Below are positions 28,316 through 38,777 of a stretch of DNA of 64,000 bases, one piece after another. Positions within the stretch are counted from its first letter, which is position 1; each line of letters opens with the position of its first letter. This DNA comes from Chitinophaga pinensis (lineage in GTDB: Bacteria; Bacteroidota; Bacteroidia; Chitinophagales; Chitinophagaceae): NCBI GenBank assembly GCA_945872085.1, contig CAMBYG010000002.1, positions 55,997-119,996 on the forward strand. The letters run 5' to 3'. The translations under genes were made by a program, and so were the position numbers. The notes beneath the pieces are model-generated. The model was not told the origin of the DNA. It searched no databases and was given only the letters and a program-made list of their open reading frames with translations.

Positions 28316-28788
28316 TATAAAGAGATGTTTTCAATAGTAAATTTTAAAGTTCCACTAGGTACATTGATTTCAACTACTTCACCTATTTTTTTTCCTAACA
28401 AGCCTTTTCCTATAGGAGAAGTAACGGAAATCTTGCCTAATTTCAAATCTGCTTCTTTTTCAGAAACAAGAAAATACTCTATAGACTTCTTAGTGTTATG
28501 ATTAAGTACTTTTACCTTGCTTAAAACCGACACTTTGCTTAAATCAATATCTTTACTATCTAAAATACGTGCAGAGGCAATGGCAGTTTCTAATTGAGCA
28601 ACTTTTGCTTCATGATGCCCTTGCGCCTCTTTTGCCGCATCGTATTCTGCATTTTCTTTCAAGTCACCTTTTTCTCTAGCTTCGGCAATTTGTCTTGCTA
28701 TTTCAGCTCTACCTACTGTTTTAAGTTGCGTAAGTTCTGCTTTGATTTGCTCTAAAGTTTCTTTTGAAACATAATTAATACCAGACAT
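28315..28788 (-). CDS. greA: Transcription elongation factor GreA
   Basis: It rescues backtracked RNA polymerase by stimulating cleavage of the nascent RNA. The 157-residue protein has an N-terminal coiled coil with the acidic tip region GDLKENAEYDAAKEAQ and the C-terminal FKBP-like domain (SPIGKGLLGKKIGEVVEINVPSGTLKFTIENI). Both parts are intact. First gene of the greA-HIT pair; its promoter must lie in the 81-base gap that also contains the terminator of the upstream PorV-type operon, but I could not identify it. Confidence 0.97.
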   Translation of the reverse strand: MSGINYVSKETLEQIKAELTQLKTVGRAEIARQIAEAREKGDLKENAEYDAAKEAQGHHEAKVAQLETAIASARILDSKDIDLSKVSVLSKVKVLNHNTKKSIEYFLVSEKEADLKLGKISVTSPIGKGLLGKKIGEVVEINVPSGTLKFTIENISL

Positions 28789-28808
28789 AGCTTATTTGTT
28801 TTGTTACA

Positions 28809-28843
28809 GAAAAAAATACAACGCTTTCTTAAGAAAGCGTTGT
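28809..28843 (-). terminator. Terminator of the TonB receptor/PorV-type operon
   Basis: Minus strand: ACAACGCTTTCTT paired with AAGAAAGCGTTGT (28843-28818, perfect 26-base palindrome) followed by a T-run (28817-28811). It closes the three-gene operon and insulates greA. Confidence 0.85.
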
Positions 28844-28869
28844 AGATATAAATATAATAAAATTTTAAA

Positions 28870-29931
28870 TTAGAAATTCAAACGAAGCGTAAAATTATGA
28901 ACTCCATTTGCCGGTTGTTGAGTAGTTCTGAAAGAATAATCAACAGCAACAACAGGACCATCTTCGCCCAATTTGTGTTGCACAGTTAAGCCCGTACTTA
29001 AACCTGTATAAAAACTATTATCAACATTTTGCTTTTCGAAACGGTAACCTAATCTGAACATTACTTGCTCTTTGAATCCATATTCAGCACCAGTAGTAAT
29101 GTAGTCATTGATAAAAGAGTTAGAGGTAAAACTACCCATTGCAGTTAAGCGATGTTTTGGTTTGTCATCTACATTAGCTAATTTCTTTTTATCGAGATAA
29201 AAGTCGTAACCAATACCTAAAGCTAAGTAGGTTGGCAATTCGAATTTCTCTTGAGGAATAGATCTATTTAATTGGTATTGGCTATATGAAGAAGCATCTG
29301 TGTTCACATTAAAACCTGCACCACTAAAACGCATTGTAGAACCAATATTTCTCAAGGTAATTCCGAAGTGAAAATCATCTGACACATATTGAATACCCGT
29401 TTCAAGGCATATTGCACCTGCTTTTATGTTTTCAATTTGTTCTGATACGAAAGTCATACCAGCACCTACAAAAATATTCTTACTAAATTCTTTAGAAAAG
29501 CCTACTGTTAAATTAAAAAACTGAGGTTTGAAAGAACCAATGCCACCATCTGGATTAGTAGTACTTGTTTTTTGAATATCACCAAAGTTCATTGACATGA
29601 TATTAACACCTAATGTAGTACCGCCTTTCAATTTTTGAGCTAATGCTAAATTGTTTACCGTTACATTAGAACCTCTTAAATAGGTCATACTAGTAAAGCC
29701 CACTTCTGTTTTTTCGGTAGCACCCAAACCAGCGATGTTTACTTTCATTGCCCCTATTCCTTTAACACTAGCTACGTCTGCGCCAAAAACGCCGGTACTT
29801 GCACCCCAAGGATTAATAAGCAATTCTGTTGCACCTGCTTGTCCTGTTCTATCTTTATTACCAGCAAATGTATCTGTCATCATCAAAAACGATGCAGTAA
29901 ACAAAGCTAATTTTAAATAATGTCTTTTCAT
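28870..29931 (-). CDS. PorV/PorQ-family outer-membrane protein
   Basis: This 353-residue protein has a signal peptide (MKRHYLKLALFTASFLMMTDTFA), then TGQAGATELLINPWGASTGVFGADVASVKGIGAMKVNIAGLGATEKTEV, the typical N-terminal pattern of PorV/PorQ family members, and a beta-barrel ending NFTLRLNF with a terminal Phe. PorV shuttles T9SS cargo to the attachment complex, and PorQ-like proteins work with other cargo. This copy is the last gene of an operon with a TonB receptor and a large exported protein, so it may serve that specific cargo rather than be the housekeeping PorV. The role is inferred from family and context. Confidence 0.82.
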   Translation of the reverse strand: MKRHYLKLALFTASFLMMTDTFAGNKDRTGQAGATELLINPWGASTGVFGADVASVKGIGAMKVNIAGLGATEKTEVGFTSMTYLRGSNVTVNNLALAQKLKGGTTLGVNIMSMNFGDIQKTSTTNPDGGIGSFKPQFFNLTVGFSKEFSKNIFVGAGMTFVSEQIENIKAGAICLETGIQYVSDDFHFGITLRNIGSTMRFSGAGFNVNTDASSYSQYQLNRSIPQEKFELPTYLALGIGYDFYLDKKKLANVDDKPKHRLTAMGSFTSNSFINDYITTGAEYGFKEQVMFRLGYRFEKQNVDNSFYTGLSTGLTVQHKLGEDGPVVAVDYSFRTTQQPANGVHNFTLRLNF

Positions 29932-29969
29932 GAACCTAATATTTTGGTATGTTATATTTCTTTATTTTA

Positions 29970-32900
29970 TTAATATGTTGTGATGTCTAATGGACGCATA
30001 GCTCCGAACCATTTCAACACTGTTTCGCCAATTCCATCTGCTTTTACATGAATTAAATACATGCCACTTGCAATTGGTAATCCTACATTATTTCTAATAT
30101 CCCATTCTAAGAATGATTGATTTGGATTGTCTTTTTCCAGACGTTTAATCAAAGTACCATCTAGAGAATAAATAGATACCGTTGCTCTTTTAGGCAAATT
30201 AGTAATTTTCACACGTGTATCTAATCTATTGCTTTCATAATAATCTGCATATCCATAATAAGGATTAGGCACTGCATTTATTTTATCTAATAAAGCTTGC
30301 TTATCTGCATACGGATTTCCAACTTCATTTAATGCACTTGGAGCAATACCTTTAGTAGAGAAACTATATAATGGATTTCTTCCATTTCTTTCTGCTACAG
30401 AAGGATTTGGCATAAAACGCGCATATGGTCTACGCACTCTAAATCTCAAGCGTGTAGTAGTTGGAATGATACCATCTTTGAATGATTTCAATTTATAGCC
30501 ATCATTCAACATAGTAGCCCCTGTCCACATAAATTTATTGTATGCTCTGTAATGTAAAACGGGAACAGGATTGTTTAACAATTCGTTTTTAAACGCTTTA
30601 CATGAATCGTATTTACTGCTTAATATATAAACAAAATGGCGACCTCCAAAAATTGGATTTCCAAAATCATCTAATGTTGTAGCAGTAGGATTATATATCA
30701 AATCAGCACCATTTTCAGATTTCTGATAGGAATCTTCTGTAAATACAATATTTAAACGTTCTCCAGTTTCTTGATTAACTGCATATCCAGGGAACCAAGA
30801 CATTGCAGTATCCGTTGGATCAGTACTATAATATGGATTACCATTATTATCAATATACAAAGAACGATGAGATCTTAAATCACTAACACTTGTACTAGAA
30901 AGTTTTTGAATTTTTCCGACTGCTAAAGCTGCTTTTGGTTGCATTTCTAACACTACACAACGTGTCCATTTAGATTTATCCGATGTGTAAACTAAATCTA
31001 CACTTTGAATATCATTCAAACTGCGCATAGAGCTTTTCTTCACCATGTTTAGTCCGCAAGAATCGGAAACACCATCATAAGCACCTAAAGAGTAAGGAGC
31101 CCATGTACCTTTAGTATTCAGATTATTGCTAAACATCTTTTCATAAACCTGATCTAAAGTATCATATTTATTATCAGAGAAGCATTGTTTATTATCAATA
31201 CTCTTTCCACTTCTAATCCAGTTGAACATAGATGAGTTTTCACCATCATTAACTCCAGACAACCAAGGTTTAGTTGGATCTTCGAAAGTAACATCGGAAG
31301 TAATATAGCCATTCCCTTGATCTTGCTCATCATTTGGGCGTAGGGTTTGCGCAATATTTACAGATAAACCATATTTTTCTAAAATCTGCTCATTTAACTT
31401 AGCCATATTTCTCTCAGAATATATGGTTACGTTGTTGGTAATATCTACCAATCTCCATGAGCCAGAATCCGGAATAATACCTTTATTTGTATCCGAATAA
31501 GATCTTCCTGTAATGTATAATTCCCAATCTACTTTTTTAAGTTTTAGCGGATCAATTACTTTTACATTTACCGGGCCTGCACCTGGCTTGTATACTAAAT
31601 TACTTGCACTTCCAAAATTTAAGGCTTCTGCTTCTGATGCATCACTTAAATCCAATGCATTACCGCCGTTTCCAATTCCTTCAATTCTTTTGATAATTAC
31701 TCCAGAACCATAGCTTGCATTTAATACCGTGCCCATATCGCCGTTTGCTGGGTTTGGCATAGCACTTACAACTGGAATAGAAATACCTCCAGCACCTTTT
31801 GCGCTTTCTAAATATACTATTGTTTGTGTAGAATCAATTCGTTTTGGATTTGGATCAAATGCAGCAAACTGATTGTGAGCATAGGCTACTGCAACAAAAT
31901 AATAGTTTCTATAATTTACTAAACTTTTATTTTGTCCACTAGCAAACGCATCTTGTGTAACTTCAAAACTGTGACTGATACCTTGGTTTGCTCCTTTTAC
32001 TTTAGTAATAGCGTTCCAAGAGGTATCACTTACATCAATGTTTTTGTCATAATTAACAATAGTTGAAATTCCATTTTTCAAATCGCATTGGAATACTTCT
32101 TGAGCGATATCTGTATTCACTTCACCTTTGCTGTTAATGATATCTGCTGCTGTTGTAGTTGGATATTTAACTTGGAATACACGGTACCCTTCAAATTTAT
32201 ATAAAGAATCTGCTGCTTTTATAGCTTTTGCTCTTCCAGATGCTACACGATATTTAGCATTCGTATCATAACCAAATTTCTCACCAAAGTTGTTACTTAT
32301 AGAGTCATTCACTAAATACATGATTAATTTTTTATCCATTTCACGGATAACCAATCTTGGAGCTTCCGGACCTTCAACAACTTTAAAACCGTTGTCAAAT
32401 AATCCTTGTGCTAAATCATCGGCAGCTCTAATTTTTCTAAAATTAGCAGCCGGACAACCAGAAACATCTGCTGTCCAAACAACTCCAATAGTAATATCAT
32501 TACTTGTTCCTGGCTCTAATACAAAAGGACCAGAAGAGTGAATAAAGCGTCTGTCTCCTGCATAACCACCTGTTGCATTACAACAGTTACATTCTGTCCA
32601 TTCTACTTTACCTAAATCACCCGTAAATAAAAATTTAGTATCCGGACCAGCTCCTGTACCATTAGCTGGCACACAACTAGTACCGGGTATATAATCATTA
32701 TGAAAACGAGTACCATTTCGCATAGACCCTGTCATATAATTATATAATTGTATACCATTGTTTGGATTTCCCAAATTAGGTGAATTATCATTATTATAAT
32801 AGGTAAATGCTTCCATTGAAAGTTTGCGAGAAGTATCTAAACCTGTAATTGGACTTTTATATTTTTTCACTGGACCAACAAAGAAGTCTACCCCAACCAT

Positions 32901-33917
32901 TGGAGCTTTAGCACCATATGAATTTACCTGACCGTCACCATCTACAGTTTTAGAATTATATAAAATACCCAAACCGCGAATGGTATCACAACCAATATAA
33001 TCATCTTGGAACCAACCCAAATCGGCATCTGTCCAAGTAGAAACGAAGGTACTATCTAATGTTAAATTGCCTCTATTCCACATTCTGTAGTTATAGAAGG
33101 TAGCGTCATTCATTGCATCTTTGGTTGTAAATGCAAATGCACTTGCTTGTATTTCTAATTTGATGGCATCGGTATTTGATTGTTGTTTGCTATTACCCGC
33201 ATCATTGAAAACCCACCAAATATATTGGTCACCATCGATTTTTGGATAGTCACCTTTTGTTGCATCATATTTTCCATCATTGTCAACGTCCACAAAATTT
33301 GCATAGGTATTGGACAAATAAGTAGAGGCTAAACCTAAGTTGTTGCCGCTTGTACCGGTAGCATAGATATTACCTTTTGCAGGCCATTTTAAAATACTCT
33401 CATATCTTGGATCTGTAACAGGCGCTGAAGGATTAGCACGCTTCATTTCAACAAAAGCAATAATATCTGATTTATTTACTTTCCAAAATTTGTCCCAATC
33501 AGAACAAGTAGCTGCGGTAACCGTACCACCTGCATTTACGTCTAAAGGACCAGGCCAATAATCATTACCATCTTGGCGATATGTTTGAGCAGCAACTTTC
33601 AATTGCTTTTGAGCATCATAGCCACCTACCCACAAAGAACCTGCGAACAAAGAGTTTTTCTTAGATCCTTTTGGCACTTCATAACGTGCTTCTCCGGTAC
33701 CATTATCCCACCACATGTCACCACCGGTCATCAAACGAGCACGAACATTATTGATATCTAAATCGATACTTGCTTCAGCTGGTTTACAACCACCTGTTGT
33801 TTTCAATAATTTCTGACGATATCCATTATATCCAGCATTTGGTAGAGCTAAAGCTGAAACATTAAATATCATTACAACTATTAAACTTAAGCTAAGTAGG
33901 TTTTTCAAACGTATCAT
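29970..33917 (-). CDS. Large exported protein with T9SS-type C-terminal domain
   Basis: This 1315-residue protein starts with a signal peptide (LSLIVVMIFNVSALA). Near residue 50 it has VRARLMTGGDMWWDNGTGEARYEVPKG, a conserved opening of a large Bacteroidota family of exported proteins. The last 90 residues form a beta-sandwich with VPNPYYGYADYY, TRVKITNLPKRATVSIYSLDGTLIKRLE and WDIRNNVGLPIASGMYLIHVKA, as in type A T9SS sorting domains, but with an extra tail ending RPLDITTY. No catalytic domain is recognisable. It sits 27 bases after the TonB receptor and 38 bases before the PorV/PorQ-type gene. Confidence 0.8.
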   Translation of the reverse strand: MIRLKNLLSLSLIVVMIFNVSALALPNAGYNGYRQKLLKTTGGCKPAEASIDLDINNVRARLMTGGDMWWDNGTGEARYEVPKGSKKNSLFAGSLWVGGYDAQKQLKVAAQTYRQDGNDYWPGPLDVNAGGTVTAATCSDWDKFWKVNKSDIIAFVEMKRANPSAPVTDPRYESILKWPAKGNIYATGTSGNNLGLASTYLSNTYANFVDVDNDGKYDATKGDYPKIDGDQYIWWVFNDAGNSKQQSNTDAIKLEIQASAFAFTTKDAMNDATFYNYRMWNRGNLTLDSTFVSTWTDADLGWFQDDYIGCDTIRGLGILYNSKTVDGDGQVNSYGAKAPMVGVDFFVGPVKKYKSPITGLDTSRKLSMEAFTYYNNDNSPNLGNPNNGIQLYNYMTGSMRNGTRFHNDYIPGTSCVPANGTGAGPDTKFLFTGDLGKVEWTECNCCNATGGYAGDRRFIHSSGPFVLEPGTSNDITIGVVWTADVSGCPAANFRKIRAADDLAQGLFDNGFKVVEGPEAPRLVIREMDKKLIMYLVNDSISNNFGEKFGYDTNAKYRVASGRAKAIKAADSLYKFEGYRVFQVKYPTTTAADIINSKGEVNTDIAQEVFQCDLKNGISTIVNYDKNIDVSDTSWNAITKVKGANQGISHSFEVTQDAFASGQNKSLVNYRNYYFVAVAYAHNQFAAFDPNPKRIDSTQTIVYLESAKGAGGISIPVVSAMPNPANGDMGTVLNASYGSGVIIKRIEGIGNGGNALDLSDASEAEALNFGSASNLVYKPGAGPVNVKVIDPLKLKKVDWELYITGRSYSDTNKGIIPDSGSWRLVDITNNVTIYSERNMAKLNEQILEKYGLSVNIAQTLRPNDEQDQGNGYITSDVTFEDPTKPWLSGVNDGENSSMFNWIRSGKSIDNKQCFSDNKYDTLDQVYEKMFSNNLNTKGTWAPYSLGAYDGVSDSCGLNMVKKSSMRSLNDIQSVDLVYTSDKSKWTRCVVLEMQPKAALAVGKIQKLSSTSVSDLRSHRSLYIDNNGNPYYSTDPTDTAMSWFPGYAVNQETGERLNIVFTEDSYQKSENGADLIYNPTATTLDDFGNPIFGGRHFVYILSSKYDSCKAFKNELLNNPVPVLHYRAYNKFMWTGATMLNDGYKLKSFKDGIIPTTTRLRFRVRRPYARFMPNPSVAERNGRNPLYSFSTKGIAPSALNEVGNPYADKQALLDKINAVPNPYYGYADYYESNRLDTRVKITNLPKRATVSIYSLDGTLIKRLEKDNPNQSFLEWDIRNNVGLPIASGMYLIHVKADGIGETVLKWFGAMRPLDITTY

Positions 33918-33944
33918 ATTGTAACTATATTAAAAAGAGTTGAA

Positions 33945-36900
33945 TTAAAAATTAAAGTTAATACCGATATTGATTCTTCTTGGCAAATTCACAGCACCTG
34001 GATTAATCATACTATAATTGTATAGATCAATATAAGAAGGAGCAAAAGTTGAATTAGCTATTGATTGAGCACCAGAAGTTGAGGTTAAATATCCATCGTC
34101 ATCTGTTCTACCAGTGTATCCGTATACACCTAAAACATCTTTAATGTTTAATAAATTGGTTACATAAACAAATGCATTTAAGGCAATACCTTGTTTTAAT
34201 AAACCTTTAGATGTAGTAGATTTTTTGGTAAGCATAAAATCTTTATCGAAGCGCATATCCATCATAAAGTGCCAAGGCAAACGAGAACCATTAACACCAC
34301 CATTTACAATACTAGATGCTGCTTGAACGTAAGAGGTATAAGGCTCACCACTTCTTGCACGCATTACTAAGTTAAAACCTGCATTTTCCAAGAAATGTTT
34401 GCCTGCTAAAACTGGTCCCTCTTTATCTTCATAACGATAATCAATATTAGCAACTATGTTATGACGAGAGTCGTATGATAAAGGAGTTACATAACGAAGA
34501 TTTGGTAAGCTAGCAGCAATAAAGTTTTGCAACAAACCACCAGAAGAAATAAATGAAGAACCCCCATTAGCTGAATTTGCGTTAGAACCTGTTCCTTCCG
34601 CAAATTGCAAGGTGTAGTTTAAGTTCATTCTTAAATGACCTAAGCGTCTTAAGTCATATTTCATGGACACCCCTTTTGTAGTAGAGAAGTCTCTATTTCC
34701 ATAAGTATAATACGTGATAGGGTATGCATATAAATATGGACGTACTTGGATCATGTCTTTTCTTTCTTTATAGAAGAAACTTAATGTCAAAGCAGAGTTG
34801 TCTGTTAGTTTTTGTTGGAAACCCATTTCATAGTCAATCAATTTCTCTGGTTTTAAATCTGGATTATTAATTACTTGTTGCGCATTTTGCGACATTGTAA
34901 AATAATCTAATGGAGAAGTAAACACATTTGATTTAGGACGTTGTACGATTAAATCGTAGTGCGCATAAAACAATGCTGAAGTAGAAATTGGGAAAGAGAA
35001 AGAAATACGTGGTGCAAGATTGATTTGCGGTTTATAATCGGTAAAAGAGTTGTTTGGATCATAACCAGTAGAATCCATTTTAATGGTATTCTTAGGTATA
35101 AATGGTTGAGGATCTTTACCACCACTATAAGATTTTAATGAAGAAGGATCTTCTACAATTTTACCAAATGGATCGTACCAAATATCGCCTTTTCTATAAC
35201 CTATTACAGATGGATCTGAAGAGCTCGCATCGTTAACGTAAACAACATAGTCGCCACCGATATTGGAAGGATGCGCACCTTTGTTATAAATATTTTTAGC
35301 GCCTGCTACTTGATCTTTTGTTAGACCAGCATAAAGCGTATATGGATCTTTAAGCACTTTTGTATTTGCATCATATCGATCTACACGCAGACCTACGTTA
35401 AATAACATGTCTTTATACTCAAATTTATCTAACAAATAACCAGCGATGTAATTTGGACGGAAAGCACCTACTTCACGAGAGAAGTATTTATTTCCATTAA
35501 CCGTGTAGGTTTTTGTAAAGAAGTCATTGAAGTTTACTTGACCTGTTAATTTATTACCTAAATAATCATATCCATAAGCACTTACTAATGGATTACCACT
35601 ATTTAACAACTCGTCAGGTGAGAACATATTTAAGTTGAACGTAGAAGGATCTAAAGCATCTACGTTTAAGAAATCTTGTCCTTTGGTATCTAAACCTAAT
35701 TTTCTTCTTAAGTTATAATCAAATAAGGATTGATCTTTTTGAACATACAATCGATTGTAAATTACGGTATCTGTCAAACCTGGCGTAACAACTCCGTTTA
35801 ATACATCTGATTTAGAATAACGTTTTCCACCTACTAAGAAAATTGGATTGTCTTTATCTAGGTTAGACATATGTTTGTTTACTAAAGAACGCATCAACTG
35901 CCAAATAGAACCTGATCCTGAAGATGTTCCTTGTCCAGCAGCACCTTGTGCTGAATAACCTCTTTCTGCACGTTGTTGGTAATATAAACCAAATTCAATT
36001 GCATGTTTTGTTTTTCTAGGTTTAAACTCAAAAGATGCATCCACACCAAATGCAAATTGATCTACACGAGCATATCCATAACCATTATAATTATAACCTA
36101 CGTTTGCAAATTTACCATATGTAAATAAGGGTTGGTCGCCATTAAGCATGCCGTTTCCATTTCTAATTTGCGCAATAGTTAGGGGCTGGTTAGTAGTCAA
36201 GTTAAAGTACTGTGAAGTATAGTTAGCCAACATTGGATTAACTTCTGCACGTTGGAAACTTAAACTTTTTGGCACGTCATAGGTATATAAACCGACCAAT
36301 GTTCTTTTAGTAGCTGTATCTATAGTATTAGATAAATAGAAGGGTTGGTTTTGGATATCAAACTTACCTACATAGCCATAATTGAATAGATCTTTTTTAA
36401 GATCATTTCTTTGTGACGTAGAATAATCTACTTGATAATCTGCTTGAACGGTGTAATATGCATTTGAAATTAGTGCATTTTTCTGCTTGTCATTATTATT
36501 AAAACGTTGGGTGAAACGCAAATAAGTTCTACCTGTATAATTTATAGAATTTGGCATTGCCGATGGAGCAAATAATGCAGTACCTCTACTATATGCTCTT
36601 GAATTGTCATAAGAAAAGGTAGTACCCCACGTTAAATTGGTATTGTCGTTTATTTGAAAGTCTAATCTTTCATTTAAACGGAAAGTATTTGCCGTAGCAT
36701 TTAAACGCTTTTTAGTATAAACTAAATCGTTATTGGTAATATACTCAGAAGCATAATTTAATATAGTATTTCCACCAGATGATTTAGGACTAATTCTTAG
36801 TGGGTTTTGTTGAATATAACTTAATACTTCGTCTTTTACTTGATACGTACCATAATAACTTGGATTATTATCTTGGTCGTGTTGATAATCGGCACCAATT

Positions 36901-37751
36901 CTAAATCCAATAAGCGGTTTCTTTTTAAAAGAACCATCTTCTTGTTTTACTTTTTCAGCAAATAATGGTCCTGAAAGATCAAAATTGAATAAATTATTGT
37001 TGTATCCATCAATAGAGTGCTGAATAATACCACCGCCACGTACTTTTGAAGTGATACCTTTTGTAGTAATATTGATGACACCACCAATAGCATCTCCATA
37101 ACGAGCAGAAATACCAGAGGTTAATACTTGCATTTCAGAAATTGAATTTTGTGAAAGGTTGGTACCTCTACTGCCTCTTACTTGCACACCATCAATAATA
37201 TATAAAGTACCTTCACTTCTCGCACCACCTATGCTAATAGCCGATCCACTTCTTTGTTGATACGTGTTTGGCGACGCTGTAGACACCATGTCTTGCGTGT
37301 TTCGAGTTGGCAATTTCTCAATTTCTTTCGACGTTAATACACTGGTACTACCTGGACTAAATTTATCAATCAATGGTTTTTTATAAGCAACAACTTTTAC
37401 TTCCTTACCCGTAACTCCTTTCTTTTCTAAATTAAAGGTTAAAGTTGTTGTTTTATCCACACTCACAATTACGCCAGAAATCTCAGAAACCTGATAGCCC
37501 GGATACGATACACGCACATTGTAGGTACCTGCGAAAATAGCACGGATATTGAATTTACCGTCATCATCGGTAACCGCACCACCTTTTTTAAGTTGGCCTT
37601 CAATAACCTCTACATTAGCACCAATAACCGTAATTCCTTTCTCGTCTTTTACCTGACCAATGATATTACCAGCTTGCGCTACAGCAAGTTTGGAAACAGA
37701 TGCTAATAATACCACTAATAATAAACGCAGTGTATATTTCATATTCTTCAT
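33945..37751 (-). CDS. TonB-dependent receptor with carboxypeptidase-like regulatory domain
   Basis: This receptor of 1268 residues has a signal peptide (MKNMKYTLRLLLVVLLASVSKLAVA), a carboxypeptidase-regulatory beta-sandwich (IIGQVKDEKGITVIGANVEV to about residue 95), a plug with YIIDGVQVRGSRGTNLSQNSISEMQV and SARYGDAIGGVINITTKG, and a very large barrel ending INIGINFNF. The frame is open to 37805, but the promoter -33 and -7 elements lie in that extension, so the start is placed at ATG 37751 (37742 is also possible). It is the first gene of the three-gene operon and has no SusD-like partner, so it is not a standard SusCD pair. The substrate or role is unknown. Confidence 0.9.
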   Translation of the reverse strand: MKNMKYTLRLLLVVLLASVSKLAVAQAGNIIGQVKDEKGITVIGANVEVIEGQLKKGGAVTDDDGKFNIRAIFAGTYNVRVSYPGYQVSEISGVIVSVDKTTTLTFNLEKKGVTGKEVKVVAYKKPLIDKFSPGSTSVLTSKEIEKLPTRNTQDMVSTASPNTYQQRSGSAISIGGARSEGTLYIIDGVQVRGSRGTNLSQNSISEMQVLTSGISARYGDAIGGVINITTKGITSKVRGGGIIQHSIDGYNNNLFNFDLSGPLFAEKVKQEDGSFKKKPLIGFRIGADYQHDQDNNPSYYGTYQVKDEVLSYIQQNPLRISPKSSGGNTILNYASEYITNNDLVYTKKRLNATANTFRLNERLDFQINDNTNLTWGTTFSYDNSRAYSRGTALFAPSAMPNSINYTGRTYLRFTQRFNNNDKQKNALISNAYYTVQADYQVDYSTSQRNDLKKDLFNYGYVGKFDIQNQPFYLSNTIDTATKRTLVGLYTYDVPKSLSFQRAEVNPMLANYTSQYFNLTTNQPLTIAQIRNGNGMLNGDQPLFTYGKFANVGYNYNGYGYARVDQFAFGVDASFEFKPRKTKHAIEFGLYYQQRAERGYSAQGAAGQGTSSGSGSIWQLMRSLVNKHMSNLDKDNPIFLVGGKRYSKSDVLNGVVTPGLTDTVIYNRLYVQKDQSLFDYNLRRKLGLDTKGQDFLNVDALDPSTFNLNMFSPDELLNSGNPLVSAYGYDYLGNKLTGQVNFNDFFTKTYTVNGNKYFSREVGAFRPNYIAGYLLDKFEYKDMLFNVGLRVDRYDANTKVLKDPYTLYAGLTKDQVAGAKNIYNKGAHPSNIGGDYVVYVNDASSSDPSVIGYRKGDIWYDPFGKIVEDPSSLKSYSGGKDPQPFIPKNTIKMDSTGYDPNNSFTDYKPQINLAPRISFSFPISTSALFYAHYDLIVQRPKSNVFTSPLDYFTMSQNAQQVINNPDLKPEKLIDYEMGFQQKLTDNSALTLSFFYKERKDMIQVRPYLYAYPITYYTYGNRDFSTTKGVSMKYDLRRLGHLRMNLNYTLQFAEGTGSNANSANGGSSFISSGGLLQNFIAASLPNLRYVTPLSYDSRHNIVANIDYRYEDKEGPVLAGKHFLENAGFNLVMRARSGEPYTSYVQAASSIVNGGVNGSRLPWHFMMDMRFDKDFMLTKKSTTSKGLLKQGIALNAFVYVTNLLNIKDVLGVYGYTGRTDDDGYLTSTSGAQSIANSTFAPSYIDLYNYSMINPGAVNLPRRINIGINFNF

Positions 37752-37776
37752 TAAATATATGTTAAGTAATAGTGGG

Positions 37777-37805
37777 TAAAGATAAAAAAATCTGTTAAAA
37801 AGCAA
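37777..37805 (-). promoter_or_regulatory. Promoter of the TonB receptor/PorV-type operon
   Basis: Minus strand: TTG (37805-37803), 18-base spacer, TATCTTTA (37784-37777; one mismatch to TAnnTTTG). It is 26 bases upstream of the ATG at 37751. Confidence 0.6.
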
Positions 37806-37846
37806 TAAAATTTGATAATTTAATTTTGGGGCTAACTTATTGATAG

Positions 37847-38776
37847 TTATACCAGTTTAAGTTTTTTTGCAATTACTAGACTCATTTTAAACAAAGCTTC
37901 TTTACTGTACCCTCCAATATGGGGCGTAAAAAGCACATTTTCATTGGCCAATAAGGCATTAAACACCTGTTTTTGCTGCTCATTCATCTTTGAAAGTGGC
38001 TCCGTTTCCCATACATCAAAACAAGCTTTATTTATTCTGCCATTTTTTAGACCATGAACTACCGCCATAGGATCTACCACATTGCCTCTAGACGTATTCA
38101 TTAACACAATTGGTTTTTGAAAATTTCCTACTACTTGTTCGTTAAATAAGTGCCTATTTTCATCGCTTGCAGGCACATGATAGCTTATTATATCTGCTAC
38201 TTCATAAATATGCTGCATGTTTTCTTGGGGTTTTACATATTCTGGATAGCTAATTGCACGATGGGTATCGTAAGTTAAAATAGACATGTTAAAAACAGAC
38301 AATTTATGAGCCAATGCACTTCCTGTATGGCCAAATCCTATAATGGCTATTGTCTTGCCCTCTAGCTCAAAGCCTCTATTGGCCTCTCGCTCCCAAATAC
38401 CCTGGTGCAATTCTTTATTGCTTTTTACAATTTGCTTTGACAATCCTAACAACATTCCCAAAGCATGCTCTGCCACTGCATTGGCATTGCCCTCCGGACT
38501 ACTAACGCATACCACCCCTTTTTGTGCAGCATAGGGCATATCAATTATTTCCATACCAGAACCCATTCTTCCAATAAATTTTAATTGATGCGCCTGGTCT
38601 AAAAGTTCTTTATTGATATGCAAACGAGTAGAGGTGATAATACCTTCATATTGAGCCACCGTAGCTAATGCCTCCTCTTGTGTAATATCCAAAGCGAACA
38701 TACATGCGTAGCCTGCTTTCTCTAGCGCTGTTATCAAAACAGCATGCACGGGTGCAGCAATTAAAACTTTGGGCAT
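37847..38776 (-). CDS. D-2-hydroxyacid dehydrogenase (phosphoglycerate dehydrogenase-like)
   Basis: This 309-residue NAD-dependent dehydrogenase acts on a 2-hydroxy acid. Family hallmarks are the nucleotide-binding GFGHTGSALA, the catalytic Arg in MNTSRGNVVDP, Glu in CFDVWETEPL and the C-terminal His in FTPHIGGYS. The longer frame to 38818 runs into rsmA; I chose ATG 38776 (MPKVLIAAPVHAVL), one base after the rsmA stop, because that is where the conserved strand begins. It lacks the ACT domain of SerA. The substrate could be 3-phosphoglycerate, glycerate or another 2-hydroxyacid. Confidence 0.9.
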   Translation of the reverse strand: MPKVLIAAPVHAVLITALEKAGYACMFALDITQEEALATVAQYEGIITSTRLHINKELLDQAHQLKFIGRMGSGMEIIDMPYAAQKGVVCVSSPEGNANAVAEHALGMLLGLSKQIVKSNKELHQGIWEREANRGFELEGKTIAIIGFGHTGSALAHKLSVFNMSILTYDTHRAISYPEYVKPQENMQHIYEVADIISYHVPASDENRHLFNEQVVGNFQKPIVLMNTSRGNVVDPMAVVHGLKNGRINKACFDVWETEPLSKMNEQQKQVFNALLANENVLFTPHIGGYSKEALFKMSLVIAKKLKLV

Positions 38777-38777
38777 C

